Shown: positions 33,700 to 45,557 of the stretch, piece by piece
Position numbering within the stretch: position 1 is the stretch's first letter
How the letters are laid out: each line of letters opens with the position of its first letter
Origin: Promerops cafer
Taxonomy: Eukaryota; Chordata; Aves; Passeriformes; Nectariniidae
NCBI GenBank assembly: GCA_013398275.1
Contig: VZSE01009355.1
Location: 124,001 to 188,000, forward strand
Direction: 5' to 3'
DNA: 64,000 nucleotides
Translations under genes and position numbers: made by a program
Notes under the pieces: model-generated
What the model was told of the DNA's origin: nothing
Databases searched by the model: none
The model's input: the letters and a program-made list of their open reading frames with translations, nothing else

Positions 33700-36000
33700 C
33701 AAAATCCAGGCATGATTGCAGGTGGTGGAGCCAAAACATGGAGAGAAGTGGAGGTACCAGCAGAGCCAGGAGGGGAGTGCTTTGTGTAGAAGGGTGCTAC
33801 GTGTTGGGGTATGCAGAACACATAAGTTTAAGGGGTTTGTTTGTATTGTTCTGCTGTGGGTTGGGGGGATTTCTCTTTCTCTTCAGAGAACAAAAAATGA
33901 AATGGTTCATACAAAGGTAGATAAAAACTGGAGGGAAGGTGTTACATAGCAGAAATAAAGTGCTACATGTTCATTGTTGTGCACCGGGGTAATAATGGCA
34001 GGTGAGACATGAAAAGGTGGTCAGCTTGAAAGGGAAACTGCTGCACATCAACTGGAAAAAGAGGATCCTTGTGGGTGGCAGAAAGTCTAGGAGCTTGCAA
34101 GAGGAAGTAACATTCAAGAGAGATGGGAAAAGGTACAGGCTGGAGGCTGGGTGAGGATGTGAAAGGGACATAAAAGGATGGGTAGGGTCTGCAAGGGGGA
34201 GGTTGGGTATGGAGTGGGAGTGGAGGGAGAAAGGTGAAAGCACAAAGGATGTTTGGAGGAGGAGTTAAAATGTGAAGTATTAGCTATTTGGAGAAAGGTA
34301 TGGAAAATAATCAGCTACATGATGCTTGTGGGGGGCGTCAAAAGGAGACACCTTTGATTCTGGCAAGAAATAGATACGGAGATGTATTTACAAGGAAGGT
34401 ATCAGAGTATGAAAGGCAAGGCTTGCATGCTGATGGAAACATGTGCCGAGAACAGGAATGCAGAGGGAAAAACGAGCTGGATGGAGATAGGGTGTGGTGA
34501 GGGGAAAAGGGTCCTGTAAGGATGTGAAGGGGTAACTGATTAGAGATATTTCAGAGGAGCCTGGAAGCCTGCTGGAGTGTGCTGCCTGCCTGCAAAGAAG
34601 AGACAGAGCTGGGGAAAAAGCCACAGGGAAGTGGTGTGAGGAAATTCAAGAGTGGAAATCACAGGGGCAGGATGAACTGTGAATGAGGATATAAAGCCAT
34701 GCAGGTGTTGAGAAGCAAGAGAATGAGGAAAAATTAAGGAATGTAGGAGGCATGAATGAGGATGAAATGAAGATCTATGTTTTCTGTAATGCCTAGAAAA
34801 GGGGTGGTTATGGGGAGATACAGGGAGAGAGAACAGGGAAGAGAGAGAGAGTGAAGGGAAATTTGGGGGTGTGTTTTTTAGTGGGCAAGGACAGGGAGTG
34901 GTGCAAAGGTGCAGTGGTTTGCTCAGCAGAATGGGGGATGCCTCTTTGCTGGGAAGTAGGAGCAACACAGGGAAAGAACAGGCAATAACTTACAGGGGAA
35001 GCAGTTGGGGCAAGGCATGGCAAGCAAGGAATAATGGGAAGACTGTGGGAGGAGGAGAACATACACAAACAGAAAGGAGCGATTTTCTGTTGCAACAGAC
35101 GTAACAAATGTGTTTATATCTCTGTGGTAGGTACTGGCTGAGTGAAACAGCAAGAGGGAATGGAACAAATGTGCTGGTGGAGAAATGACTTAAGATATAA
35201 AGGAGTGGGAGGAGAAGGAATGGGAGGAAAAACTACCTGGAGGGCCGTATAAGCCACATGGCTGTGCTAAGGTCAAAAGTAAAGTGTGAAGTGTGTGGGG
35301 AGGCGAATGGAGTTGGGAGCTGTAGGGCATGAGGTGGAAGTGGATGGGAATGGCAGTTCCTGTTACAAGGGGCGGGGAGCTCAGCGTGGGCTGACACACA
35401 GCCGTGTGGGAGCAAGGAAGGGACCTGTCCATCTGTGCCTGCTTGCCAGGGCTCTGCAAGGGAAGGTGAAGGGAGGGAAAAGTTGTGTCTGATAAGAGAG
35501 ATTTGTGCACACAGCATGCTCAAAGGAAATGAGGGAAGTACAGGTGAAGATTGCAGACCTGGGTGTGGGGCCTGGGAGAAGGAAAACCGCTTATGGGGGA
35601 CGGAAGAGTGATGAGGAGTGAGAAAAAGTTTATGATGGCTTAAGCCATCTGTCGTTATCTGCCTCTTGCTGTGAGGGAGGCTAAGTGTGCAAGGGGCCCT
35701 AGGTGCATGCAGTGCACCAGGAGAGCAGATTGGGAGTTCAGTGCAAGGGCACAGGTAAATCCATACATTCCTTGGTGATAGGTACATGGATACATGGAAT
35801 ACTGGTTCTGTGTGCCAGGGGTGAATGTGTTCCATGGGTGCTGTGCTTCTGGGACTGGCAGAATTGCAGGTGATGAGGACAATCCAGGAAGAAGATGAAA
35901 CCCTTGCGGGTTGTGTAAGAGCTCTTGGTTGCTGTAAGGGACAAAGGCCTGTGTGGAAGTCCCAAAGAGCCACCCAGGATGCCGTGCTGATGTGCAGGGT
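33700..36000 (+). other. 2.3-kb purine-rich (G+A) plus-strand domain
   Basis: The plus strand is dominated by words such as GGGAGG, GGAAGA, AGGATG and GTGGAGG, with few pyrimidine runs. Purine excess explains why the minus strand, being pyrimidine-rich, has unusually long stop-free frames (246 codons at 35233-35973, 142 at 34540-34968). I see no clean tandem period, so it is not a simple satellite. Strand-asymmetric composition can follow from transcription-coupled processes or from a decayed purine-rich repeat. Confidence 0.65.
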
Positions 36001-37980
36001 AGCTACCAGAGACTGAGTGGAGCATCACGTGTCCACTACGTTTGTGGCACAGCTCTCCATGTCGAAATCACTTACGTAAGGCTGGCAACAGGGATGAGTT
36101 TCATGAGTGCTAGGAAAGCAATGTTTGCATTGAGAAGGAGGGTAGGAAAGGATGACTAACTGGGAAAATGGTTTGGTGCGTGGGTAGCGATAGAACCCAA
36201 CGTGCTCTAGATGTACCTGCCTTCTGCATGACTTGCACAGCAGTCAGGCTCTCCTCTAGAGGTTTTTTGCAGGCTTTTTATGAAGAACTGCTGAATAATC
36301 CTTAGAAAATCCCTGTAGATTTAACTACAATATTTAAACAAGCTTCATTCACAAGCATAGCAACCCACCTTATTTTCACACATTAAAATCTCTGATTACT
36401 GCTGCTGGCACAAAAGGGCAGAGAGGTTTCTTTGGGACAAGTTAACAGGGCTCTTGGATGAACAACCATTGGGCTGAAGCATGCAGAAAGACTACAGATG
36501 TCAGTCAAAGGAAAGAGGAAAGCTCTGGCTTTCTCCATGGCTTGAAGCAGTGCTGGAGTAATGTGCAGTTGGTTGAAGGTTGAAAACCCAGGATACATCT
36601 TGGGTGTCAGAGAGAAGCACTAGGAACTTATTTCCCTTAAATACAATTGCATTTATTGACAACAGCTGTTCTTCAAATCTGGTCTAAAAACATCTTCAAA
36701 TTGTGTGGCTCACCTAGGACTTTGGGTTCTTCTGCACTGAGTTGGAAAGTCCTTGTTTCCACCCATAGCTGGAGAGAAGATTGTTAGTAATCCTGTGGGA
36801 CTTGCACTAGAAGAAGTCAGTCTGATCACGCAGAACCCCTAAACTTAAGGGCTGAAGCCTCTGAGCCCAGACCTTAAATAACATAAGTCCCATGGACCAC
36901 CATTCATAGATCCCTTTTCTGTTCGTTGCAAGGACAAATTCCTGCTAAAATAAAAGCAAGCAGCCTGTGACATGATAAGCAATTAGTGTTCATGCAGCCA
37001 TAGGTTGTGTTGGGAACCCATTGTCCTGCTTTTTACACTGGTTTCCCACTGCAGAGTCCAGGTCAAGCTCTCCAGCTGGATAACTTTTCCTGGCAGTTCT
37101 TGCAGCTGGTTGCAGTCTGTGGGAAGCACCGTTCTTCTCTGGTGGGAGTGAACTTCCCACCATGGCAGGCTGCAGGTGGAGGGGATGGTGAAGCAGTTGT
37201 CCATGAGGGGGAGATGCAGTCTCAGACATTGGTATTCAGCTGGGCTGAAACCACGCACCACAGCCTGCTCAGCCCACTGCCACCAGTGCTCCCTGGCCTC
37301 TGACCACTCTGCTCCCTCCACTAGGAAAATAAAAATCAAACAGTGGCATCAACCTGTCAGCTGGCTGAGAAAAGAGAAAGGGATCAATGGGTTGTTGCAG
37401 GAAGGGGAACAAATTCTCTCACAGTGAGGAGAATGTGGGGCATTTGTGCCTGCCTGGACCCTTTGCAGCCATGACACAGCCAGAGAAATCTGCTTGCAAG
37501 GGGCTGGAACATCTGGGTGTCCATGCAGATGTTTGCCTGGCCACATGTGTGTGTCTCCTGGTGGTGTCCAGGAGCAGCCAGTGGGAAAGGATGACGGAGG
37601 GGGATGTCAGCTGTTGCTGTGTGGGAGACTGTGCATCTGTCAGTGGGGGATGCGGGGATCAGTCGCTTTCTGAGGGGACAGATGGGATGTGTGTGTGAAG
37701 AGAGAAGTGCTAAGGGTGGATATGGAGTAGTTTCAAGGTTGTGAAATGAGTTCTAGAGGATACATCCACAGCTATGTTCCTGATTGTATCATGAGCTTTA
37801 AGTCCATAGGGGAAGGGGTGTCCTCTGAAGGAAACCTCAAGGGAGATTATACTTCCCAAGGAACTAAAAAAACCTCACTCAAGCATCCATTTCAGTTCAC
37901 AGTCTCCTTCTCTCCTTCACACGGTACAAGCAAGCCAGGAAAGGTGGCCCTTTCCCTGAGGGCAGCAAGCACTTGAAAGA
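36001..37980. other. Unique sequence, no gene recognised
   Basis: Moderately GC-rich, with overlapping frames of 63-118 codons on both strands and no recognisable domain or repeat. Confidence 0.45.
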
Positions 37981-38116
37981 TCAGAGCAGGACCATATACT
38001 CCTCCCTCTCTGATCTTTCCCTGCCTCCATCTCCTTTCCACCTCTTCACACACACGAGGAAGGGTCTTTCCCAGCTCAGCCTCTTGGTTGGTGTGTGGAA
38101 TTCCCACCTGAGGGAA

Positions 38117-38160
38117 CGCGTGACGGAGCTGCGCGCGCGCGAGGATGCTGCGGCATCGGG
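38117..38160. promoter_or_regulatory. Small CpG patch with (CG)n core
   Basis: GAACGCGTGACGGAGCTGCG followed by CGCGCGCGAGG contains about nine CpG dinucleotides in some 40 bases, including an alternating purine-pyrimidine (GC)n run of the kind that can adopt Z-DNA. It is much too short for a standard CpG island. Confidence 0.35.
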
Positions 38161-38372
38161 GAAGGCTGTGTGTCTGTGCATGTCGAAACAGAGTTTGCTG
38201 GTTGTCATCTCAGGCTCAGAGAATGAGCCTGTTGGTTGCATTTCAATGCACACAGGAAGGATGGCAGGGTGTTCCACATTTCCATCAGTCAGAGCAGGAG
38301 TCACAGCTTGCATAGACGTGAAAATGCGCAGATTCTGCGGAGCAAAGTCCACGTATCTGTTAAATAACTTAC

Positions 38373-38625
38373 CTGTGTTATCTGTTAAAAAACCTGCACC
38401 AGAGGTGATGGAAACACTGGAAGGATTGCAACCCACAGGGTAAGATCTGCAGCACTCCTCCAACATCTCCTGTGCTTCCAGTGTGCATGTTGCCCATAAT
38501 GGAACCACAGCAATAAACGTGCTTCTCAGTTGCTCTTTCACACCTTCCAGCAATAAATTCCTGTATTTTGAGTCTGACCCTGCTATAGATTTTACATGTT
38601 TTATCTTACATTTGCTGAGTTAGCA
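38373..38625 (-). other. Open frame ending at a consensus splice donor
   Basis: On the minus strand a frame is open from a TAA near 38625 to beyond 37985 (over 200 codons). At 38373 it meets ACACAG|GTAAGTTATT, an almost ideal donor. The part before the donor includes VVPLWATCTLEAQEMLEECC and SYPVGCNPSSVSITSG, with several cysteines. No good acceptor with a pyrimidine tract was found upstream, and I do not recognise the peptide. A plus-strand frame of 156 codons covers the same DNA, so the openness may be compositional. Confidence 0.2.
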
Positions 38626-39967
38626 TGCGAGACTCTAGTTAATTCAAAAATATATATTTCTAGGCAATGCCTTACAAAAAAATCAACCACTTTTGCTACA
38701 AGTCTGAATCGATACAGTCAGACGTAACTCACAGGGAATTGTAGAGCTGCAGAAGGAAGAAGTACTTTGTACTCTACATGAATTCAGGTTGTGAATGTGA
38801 AATTTAAGCCCAACCACTTCTTTTTAAAAGCTCTGTTTGAAAGACAAGTTTGAATACAGCATCCTCTCCGGAGAATTCTGCCTCACCCAGGAGATGAGGC
38901 AAAACACTCACAAGACAAAATCAGCTTCTGTCCCCTCCAGAGATGGGATTTGGGCAGTATTTGGTTTCTGCTCCAAACCAAGACGAGATATTTTGGCTTT
39001 TAGGTGTCAAATATAGACCTCATAAATCTGATGGAGACCAAACCAGAGTCGTTAAGAGGGAGACATCATTTCATGTGCTGAGGGGTCTTTTCTGGATTTG
39101 TACATTCAAAAGTTAGAAAATATTTACCTACTTCAGTGTTTTCAGCTCCTGTGAGAGGTAAAACTATTTCCTCCACTCATTTCTCAAACAATTTGCACAG
39201 TCAGATTTTACATCACTGGCTTTCCAAATGGATGATGCAGATAACTCCATAACATAAAAAAGTCTTCCTGAAAGGATGGTTTTTCTTTGCTGTTTATCCA
39301 TATTTGCCTGTTATCCCACTTAGATCCCCTAACATCTTGACCAACTTTCCTTCTTTGTTACTGTTTGTTAAAGATATCCCTCATATATTTGACTTAAGCT
39401 GTCCTTTGTTTAAGTCCATTCTTTTCTTACAGTGTTAATGTGATTTTTTTTCCTCTAAGCACATTCTTCAATTTCTTAATTATGTCTTTTCAGTTTCCTG
39501 ACTTCCCTCAATTTCACCCAAAACTCTGTGGCACTAGATCATTCAGGAATAAAAGTGATGTTCCAAAACCAGGAGACCTCTTTCCTCTATTTGCCTGCCT
39601 TCTGCAATTACACTGACTTTTTGCACTCACTATTTTTCTCTTTTGTGTATCCCTTCTACTGTAAAAAACTGCTATCTAATAAATCCAGCACTAGTTCCTT
39701 GTTTAAATCACGGCTAGCTAATTTTCAGTATTATACCTTTCCAACTTCCTCCCTAACACTTAATACAGTTGCTCTGAATTGATTTTTCTTAGACATATTA
39801 TCTTAGGCTTTTCTCCTCTGAATCTCTTATTTTCTGCCCATTTTTCTAACAAATCTCTGTCCTTCTACATAGCATCTTTTTCTATCCTTTCCATTCTTTC
39901 TATCCATTTACAACCTGTTCCTTCTCCCATTTCATTTTTCTTCAGCTTTACTCTTTAATGCTTTCAG
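38626..39967. other. Unique, partly pyrimidine-rich sequence
   Basis: The plus strand from about 39.3 to 39.96 kb is C+T rich. No exon recognised. Confidence 0.5.
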
Positions 39968-40024
39968 ACTGAGATGATTTTTGAGATCCCTTCCAACCCA
40001 AATCATCCTATGTTTCTATGATTT
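39968..40024 (+). mobile_element. Minimal CR1 3' end
   Basis: GAGATCCCTTCCAACCCAAA then TCATCCTATGTTTCTATGAT is the last 50-60 bases of a plus-strand CR1, including the ATTCTATG-type tail. Extreme 5' truncation is common for CR1. Confidence 0.85.
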
Positions 40025-41534
40025 TTACAGAGTAAAACTCTTTATGAGAGAGATGAAAATGATCTAATCATATAGGGACATCTTTAGGAAATATTGCCTC
40101 AATATATCTTTCTTCCTAGATGTGCTCTAGATGTACTTAGAACAAAGTATTAATTTATTTATAAAAAATGAATTCATTAATTAATCTGGGCAGAGACCTT
40201 TTTTTTCTGCTCAGAGAAAATGGCTGTGTTCAAATTGTCTTTCTGTGTTCCCTTGCTGTTCAAACTGCCTTTTTAAGTCTGAAACACTCAGGAAATATGT
40301 TCAGCTTTTCTGTTGAAAGACAAACCATCACAAGCTCTGAGAAAAGAGAAACAATATAAATACTGCTGCAAGATGAGTTTGGGGAGGAGTTTTTGTTGTT
40401 ATTGTTGTTGGTGTTGTTTTACCAAAACAAAACAAAAATAAACAAAAGCTTCATGGAATTAAATCTTGCCCTGGGAAGCTAAAGCTGCTTTTCACATCTG
40501 CTAGGATAGGGAGTGGTCTCCCTTGGAAAAGTGCATTTTGGGGAAACAGAAATGTTTTTAAAGTCCTGTGATTTTTTTTTTTTCCTGTCTTTCCTCTAGT
40601 AGGAAATCTTCCTGGTTTTTTTTTTTGGTTTTTTGTTTTGGGTTTTTTTTTGTTGTTGTTTGTTTTGTTTTGTTTTGTTTTGTTTTTTTTTGTCAGAGGT
40701 TGCTCTCATTTGCTTCACTCCTCTGAAATAAAAGCTGATGAATTTTCTGTTTTTTGAACCACTATTAAGCAAATCTTACTGGTTTAGTTGTCCTTTGGCG
40801 ACTTCATTTGTTTACCTCAATCTTTCTTTGCACCTCTGGTTCAGCCTCTGCCTTTCCTGACTCTGGTTTGACACCATCACTTCCACTGATCCCAATGCAT
40901 TTCTGATTTACACAAGACCAGGGCAAACATGGAAACTCACCTGACTGCAGGTCAAATTCTGCTCTCAGTTGCATCCAGGCAATCCTACTAACATTTGTGA
41001 GGCTGTAACTTTGAATTTGTGTCTTGGGGTTTGTTTTTGGGGATTTTTTTAAACCATGAATGCACATCCAAAGCATTTTAGTATGTTGAGCCATAGAAAT
41101 CAGAGAAGGGGAGAGAATATGCCTATATTAGATAAGTGGTATTTTGACTGGAAAAATTGTGACAAATACTTTTTTTTGGTTGGAATTTGTCAGTCCCTCA
41201 GAAACCAAGCATTCCCCGCTTGTTCTAATAAATCTCAACTAAGTCTCTGTGCACACCAAAGTTTAAAAACCTTTCAAGCTTCTCCCTGGCTCAAAACCCT
41301 GTCTCCTTGTTGACCCATCCACCAGCCATCCACAGACCAGGGAACTGGTACTTGGAGCTACAAGGACAAAGCCAGTGAAGTACATTAACCTAGAGAAAAC
41401 AAGGGCACGATGCTTCTGCCTCACAGGGGACTCTTGGGCTTAGGAGGCAAAGAGAGATTCCTCTGCACTGGAGAATTAAACCCAACAAAATCCAGCTCCA
41501 GTACAGTCTAATATCTCCTAATACGGTCTGTGTC
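40025..41534. other. Unique sequence with two T/G-rich tracts
   Basis: Tracts at 40395-40445 (GTT and AAAAC types) and 40612-40692 (GTTTT arrays). Otherwise nothing recognised. Confidence 0.5.
40612..40692. repeat. T/G-rich tract with (GTTTT)n
   Basis: T runs with GG interruptions, then about five GTTTT units. Part of the T/G tract class seen across the window. Confidence 0.9.
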
Positions 41535-41665
41535 TCTAAGATCCCAGCCGGCCAGATAGAATATTCTTCAAAGCTCTGTCATGTCTAATTTTAAATTCAT
41601 CAAGTGACTGGGCTTCCACCACTCCACTTAAAATTTTCATACCATCCCCCATCCAGCCTGAGTGC
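41535..41665 (-). mobile_element. Possible ancient CR1 3' relic
   Basis: The plus strand contains AAATTCATCAAGTGACTGGG followed by CTTCCACCACTCCACTTAAA. This resembles the reverse complement of old CR1 3' regions (…GGGCTTCCACCACTCCC…) shared with other reptiles. No tail is visible. The assignment is by eye only. Confidence 0.35.
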
Positions 41666-41954
41666 CATTCATTACTACAGGATTGAGTGCTTTCCCATGG
41701 GTAAGCTGTTAGCAACAACACAGTCCTGGGTGGCAGTAGGACAGCTGGCAAGACATGATTTTAGACAAGTGGTTTGGCTTCAATTTTATTTTTTCTTTAG
41801 TTAAATTCTAGTGGTTACCTTTTTGTGATGGCATTCTTTCAGGAAGAAGTGCAAATCAAATGTGTCATTGTTGAAAGTAACAGAAATATTTTAAATAAAC
41901 AACCTGTTCTTGGAGAACAGCTCTTTCTCAAAAGAAAGGTGGCACTGATGAGGT

Positions 41955-42458
41955 TACACCTGAGTCCTGAGCCCAGTTTTGGGGGCCTCACTACAAGAAA
42001 GAGGGGCTGGAGAGTCTCCAGAGAAGGGAACAGAGCTGGGGAAGGGTCTGGAGCACCAGGAGGGGCTGAGGGAGCTGGGAAAGGGGCTCAGCCTGGAGAA
42101 AAGGAGGCTCAGGAGGAACCTTCTGGCTCTGCACAACTCCCTGATAGGAGGGGGCAGCTGGGGGGGTCAGGTTCTGCTCCCAGGGAACAAGGGACAGGAG
42201 AGGAGGAAATGGCCTCAAGCTGTGCCATGGGAGGTTCAGGTTGGACATCAGGAGGAATTTCTTCATGGAAAGGGTGCTCAGGCACTGGAAGGGGTTGCCC
42301 AGGGAGGTGGTGAATTTCCTATCCCTGGAGGTCTCCAAGGGACTACTGGACCTGTCCCTCAGTGCTCTGGGCTGGGTGACAAGGTAGAGATCAGTCACAG
42401 ACTGGACTTGATGATCTGGGAGGTTTTTCCAACCTCAGCAATTTGGTCGTTCTGTGAA
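41955..42458 (+). mobile_element. CR1 LINE 3' part (about 500 bp)
   Basis: It begins with TGAGTCCTGAGCCCAGTTTT and runs through GGGAAAGGGGCTCAGCCTGG, AGGAGGAATTTCTTCATGGA and GGTTGCCCAGGGAGGTGGTG to TTGATGATCTGGGAGGTTTT and a degraded TCGTTCTGTG tail. All are CR1 landmarks in plus orientation. The frames of 162 and 173 codons (plus) and 135 codons (minus) overlapping it derive from CR1 sequence and are not separate genes. Confidence 0.93.
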
Positions 42459-42945
42459 AAGCTCAGTACCTTCTCCTCAAGATGGTGGGTGTGTCTGTAG
42501 CCTGGCAGCAACCTGGACAGTGTTCCAGGGTAGCTCCATACAAATTACCAGACCTGCACCTTCCGTCATGGAGAGTCTCCAGATCCTCCAACCTATTAGC
42601 AAAACTGCAGCAGGATGACCAACCTTATTTCTGCTTGGATGGCAGTGCAAAGCTCTCCAGGGACAAACTGCCCAAAGACACCCTGCAGGCTGGAGTTAAG
42701 ACATCCTGCTGTGTAAAGCAGCTCTGGTGGAGCAGCAGAGACAGCAGTGTATGAGCCAGCACCCTGCAGGGTGAGCACAGAGGACAGTCCCTTGCTCCAC
42801 CAGGTCGATCCAAACACCCTGAGGCTCCTCTCAGGTAACCAGACTGCTTGGTGAGGCACATGACCTAAGCTATAGCCTTTTTCCAGCTGCCCCAGGACAA
42901 CATGATCCTTCAGGATGACTGGAATCAGAAATCCTGGTCCACTAC
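42459..42945. other. Unique spacer between two CR1 copies
   Basis: About 490 bases, fairly GC-rich, separating oppositely oriented CR1 copies. No element recognised. Confidence 0.45.
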
Positions 42946-43450
42946 AGGAATCACAGAATGGCTTTGATTGGAAGGAACCTTAAAAATCATCCAGTTCCCC
43001 CCCCCTGCCATGGGCAGGGACACCTTCCACTATCCCAGGATGCTCAGAGCCCCATCCAGCCTGGCCTGGAACTCTGTCAGGGATGGGGCAGCCACAGCTT
43101 CTCTGGGCAACCTGTGCCAGGGCCTCAGCACCCTCATAGGGAAGAATTTCTTCCTAATATCTAACTTAAAATTCCTTTTCCACTTTGGAGCTATTCTCCC
43201 TTGCCCTGTCACTACAGTTCCTGATGAAAAGTCCCTCTCCAGCTTACCTGTATCCCCTTCAGATAGTGGAAGGTGCTCTCCACACCCTTCTCCTCCCCAG
43301 CCTGTCTCCATAGGGGAGGTGCTCCAGTCTGATCAACTTCGTGGCCTCCTCTGGACTTGCTCCAACAGTTCCATGTCCTTCTTCTGTTGGGGGCACCAGA
43401 ACTGGATGCAATATTCCAGGTGGGGTCTTACCAGAGCAGAGTACACATGG
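42946..43450 (-). mobile_element. CR1 LINE 3' part (about 500 bp)
   Basis: GGAATCACAGAATGGCTTTG, CCATGGGCAGGGACACC, CAACCTGTGCCAGGGCCTCA and GAAGAATTTCTTCCTAATAT follow the reverse-complement CR1 order through GTGGCCTCCTCTGGACTTGC and CCAGGTGGGGTCTTACCAGA. The overlapping 180-codon plus frame is antisense CR1. Its family resembles the copy at 47134-47482. Confidence 0.95.
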
Positions 43451-43946
43451 GCACCACAACCTTCCTTCAGCCAGGTCCATAAATTCAATTATTTTCCTTT
43501 TTATTCATAAATACCCTAAATATTTATGGCTATTTAGAGAGATTTGTTTATTCTAATTGCTTTCTAAATTTTCTCCTGATTAACTAATTTTTTTAGCAAT
43601 ACATGGAAACTTATAGACTACAAAGAAGCATCCAAAATTATTTTCTGGTTACCTGGCAGATATCCATTGATGGATTTCACTCTGGGTTTCTTCCATCTTT
43701 TCCCATCCATCAGCTTCTGTTTTCCTCTTGCTGAATATTCTTGAACAGCCAGTTGCTAGCTCTGGAGATAACTGACTTAACAGAGACCTAATTCTGACCC
43801 CACTTACATGGAAGAAGCCTAATGGCCCCCCAGGGAATAAGTTCATCTTGAGGCAGTGAAAATTTAGACCAGAGTCAAGACCCGAGAACTCAACAGAGAA
43901 ACTACTGCCAATAGCCAGGGAAATGATAGTGGTTGTTTCTGCACAA

Positions 43947-43978
43947 AAAAAAAAAAAAAACCAAAAAAAAAACCACCA
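43947..43978. repeat. A/C-rich low-complexity tract
   Basis: A runs separated by CC. Confidence 0.85.
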
Positions 43979-44973
43979 AAATGTTTCTTAATGTAGAAAC
44001 AGTTTTCCAAATCTGAACTAGCAAAGCTTTCTCCAAAATTCTGCTCTGACCTGTCAAAAATTATCTAATCACAGTCTAATATTGCTCTTGCTTGTTTGTT
44101 TGCTTCCTTGCTTGTTTTCTCCTCTCTTTTTGCAAGAAGGTGTTGGTGAGGTGACTCCAGCTCTTTCAATTTTTCCATCCATGAAATTCTCATCCAGATG
44201 AATTATGTCAGACCAAATCTGAAAAATGAAACCCAGCGTCCTACCTTTGATCTGAGGCAAATAATCGTAGGTGCCATCGCCAGCCTTCCACAGGAATGTG
44301 GTCCAGAGCAAAGGACTTGAAAAGAACCTCAAAGATACTTCTAAAAGCCATAAAATGTTTTAGCAATTTTGGGTTTTCCTCCCTTTTTCTTCCTGAAAAG
44401 GAACAGATGGGAACAGAAGTAAACTCTGCCATCTGGAAAGACTGAAGGATCAGTATGAAAAGAGCCAGGTGTCAAGTTTGTTCATCACCAGCCCAGCTTT
44501 GTCAATTATCAACATCAAAACCTTGTCTCATCAAGGGCTGAATTACACTAAAGATAAATGATTTTGCAAAGCCATTTTTTCTGCATCTAATTGTTCAACT
44601 ATCTTGAAAACTCCAATTCTGACCAGAAAAAGGAAAGAAATTAATTTGAAATTTTACTTCTTATGCCACAGGAAATTGTCTGCCTTGGTGTTTCCTACCT
44701 TCCATTGAACACTGCAGTCCAGTGGACTTTAAGATTCCACTTAAAGTCCATTAGCTTTGTCATAACTTTTTAATATTATGCTAAATTGAATTTATATATA
44801 GGTAATTTGGACCTTTTTCTTATAACAGTTTGAAATGGAAATGTAGCACCTTCGGGTGGGAAATCAGAAGCACAAAAATTATTATAGTGCTGTTCGGTCT
44901 CTGGAGAGTGTCTGAATCACTGAGTTTTTGTCTCTAAATATTAGAAATTATGTGTGTAAATATAATTTTAGAT

Positions 44974-45024
44974 ATATATATGTATTATATATGTGTACAC
45001 GTATATATGTGTGCATATATATAT
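44974..45024. repeat. AT-rich alternating tract
   Basis: Imperfect TATATATG/TATATGTG alternation with potential to form hairpins. Confidence 0.6.
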
Positions 45025-45272
45025 CCACTAACTACACAGAACAAGACTGAAAATGTCTTGCTCTTTATCTGAGTAGGTTTTCTTTTTTAATTATGTTTTA
45101 TTTACATTTCATTTATGAGATTTCACAGCACCTTTGGTTTTAATCTTATTATTATGTAAGTGGCTATTCCTGCTTTAAGCTTTCTACTGGAGGACATTTG
45201 AGCAAATAATTTCCCATCTGCATACTAATGAGACTGATAATACAGAGCCTGGAAAATACAAATAGGGAACCT

Positions 45273-45546
45273 GGAATGACAGGACAAGGGGCAATGGCTT
45301 CATGCTGAAAAGGGAAATTTAGGTTAGATATTAGGAAGAATTTGCTCCCTGTGAGGGTGGTGAGGCCCTGCACAGGTTCCCCAGAGCAGCTGTGGATTCC
45401 CCATCCCTGGAAGTGCTCCAGACCACGTTGGATGGGGCTTGGAGAACTTGGTCGAGTGGAAGGTGTCCCTGCCCATGGCAGGGGGGATGGGATGAGAGGA
45501 TCTTTAAGGTCCCTTCCATCAAACCATTCTGTGGTTCTGTGATTCT
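45273..45546 (+). mobile_element. CR1 LINE 3' fragment
   Basis: GGAATGACAGGACAAGGGGC, GGTTAGATATTAGGAAGAAT, GTTGGATGGGGCTTGGAG and GGATCTTTAAGGTCCCTTCC lead to a good tail, CCATTCTGTGGTTCTGTGAT. It is 5'-truncated to about 275 bp. A hexamer microsatellite starts about ten bases after the tail. Confidence 0.95.
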
Positions 45547-45557
45547 CATACATAAAT

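Larger units (their letters stand above)
43451..45272. other. Unique sequence, no gene recognised
   Basis: It contains an A/C tract (43947-43978) and a TATA/TATG-rich stretch (44974-45024). No exon or repeat family otherwise. Confidence 0.5.

Noticed and set aside
35233..35973. 246-codon minus-strand ORF
   Set aside because: The minus strand is pyrimidine-rich here, so stop codons, which need purines, are rare. The peptide is Ser/Pro/His/Leu-rich low complexity with overlapping alternatives.
41825..42500. 162- and 173-codon plus-strand ORFs
   Set aside because: They are CR1 3' UTR sequence read in chance frames; CR1 protein domains are not present.
42968..43510. 180-codon plus-strand ORF
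   Set aside because: It is antisense to a minus-strand CR1 copy.
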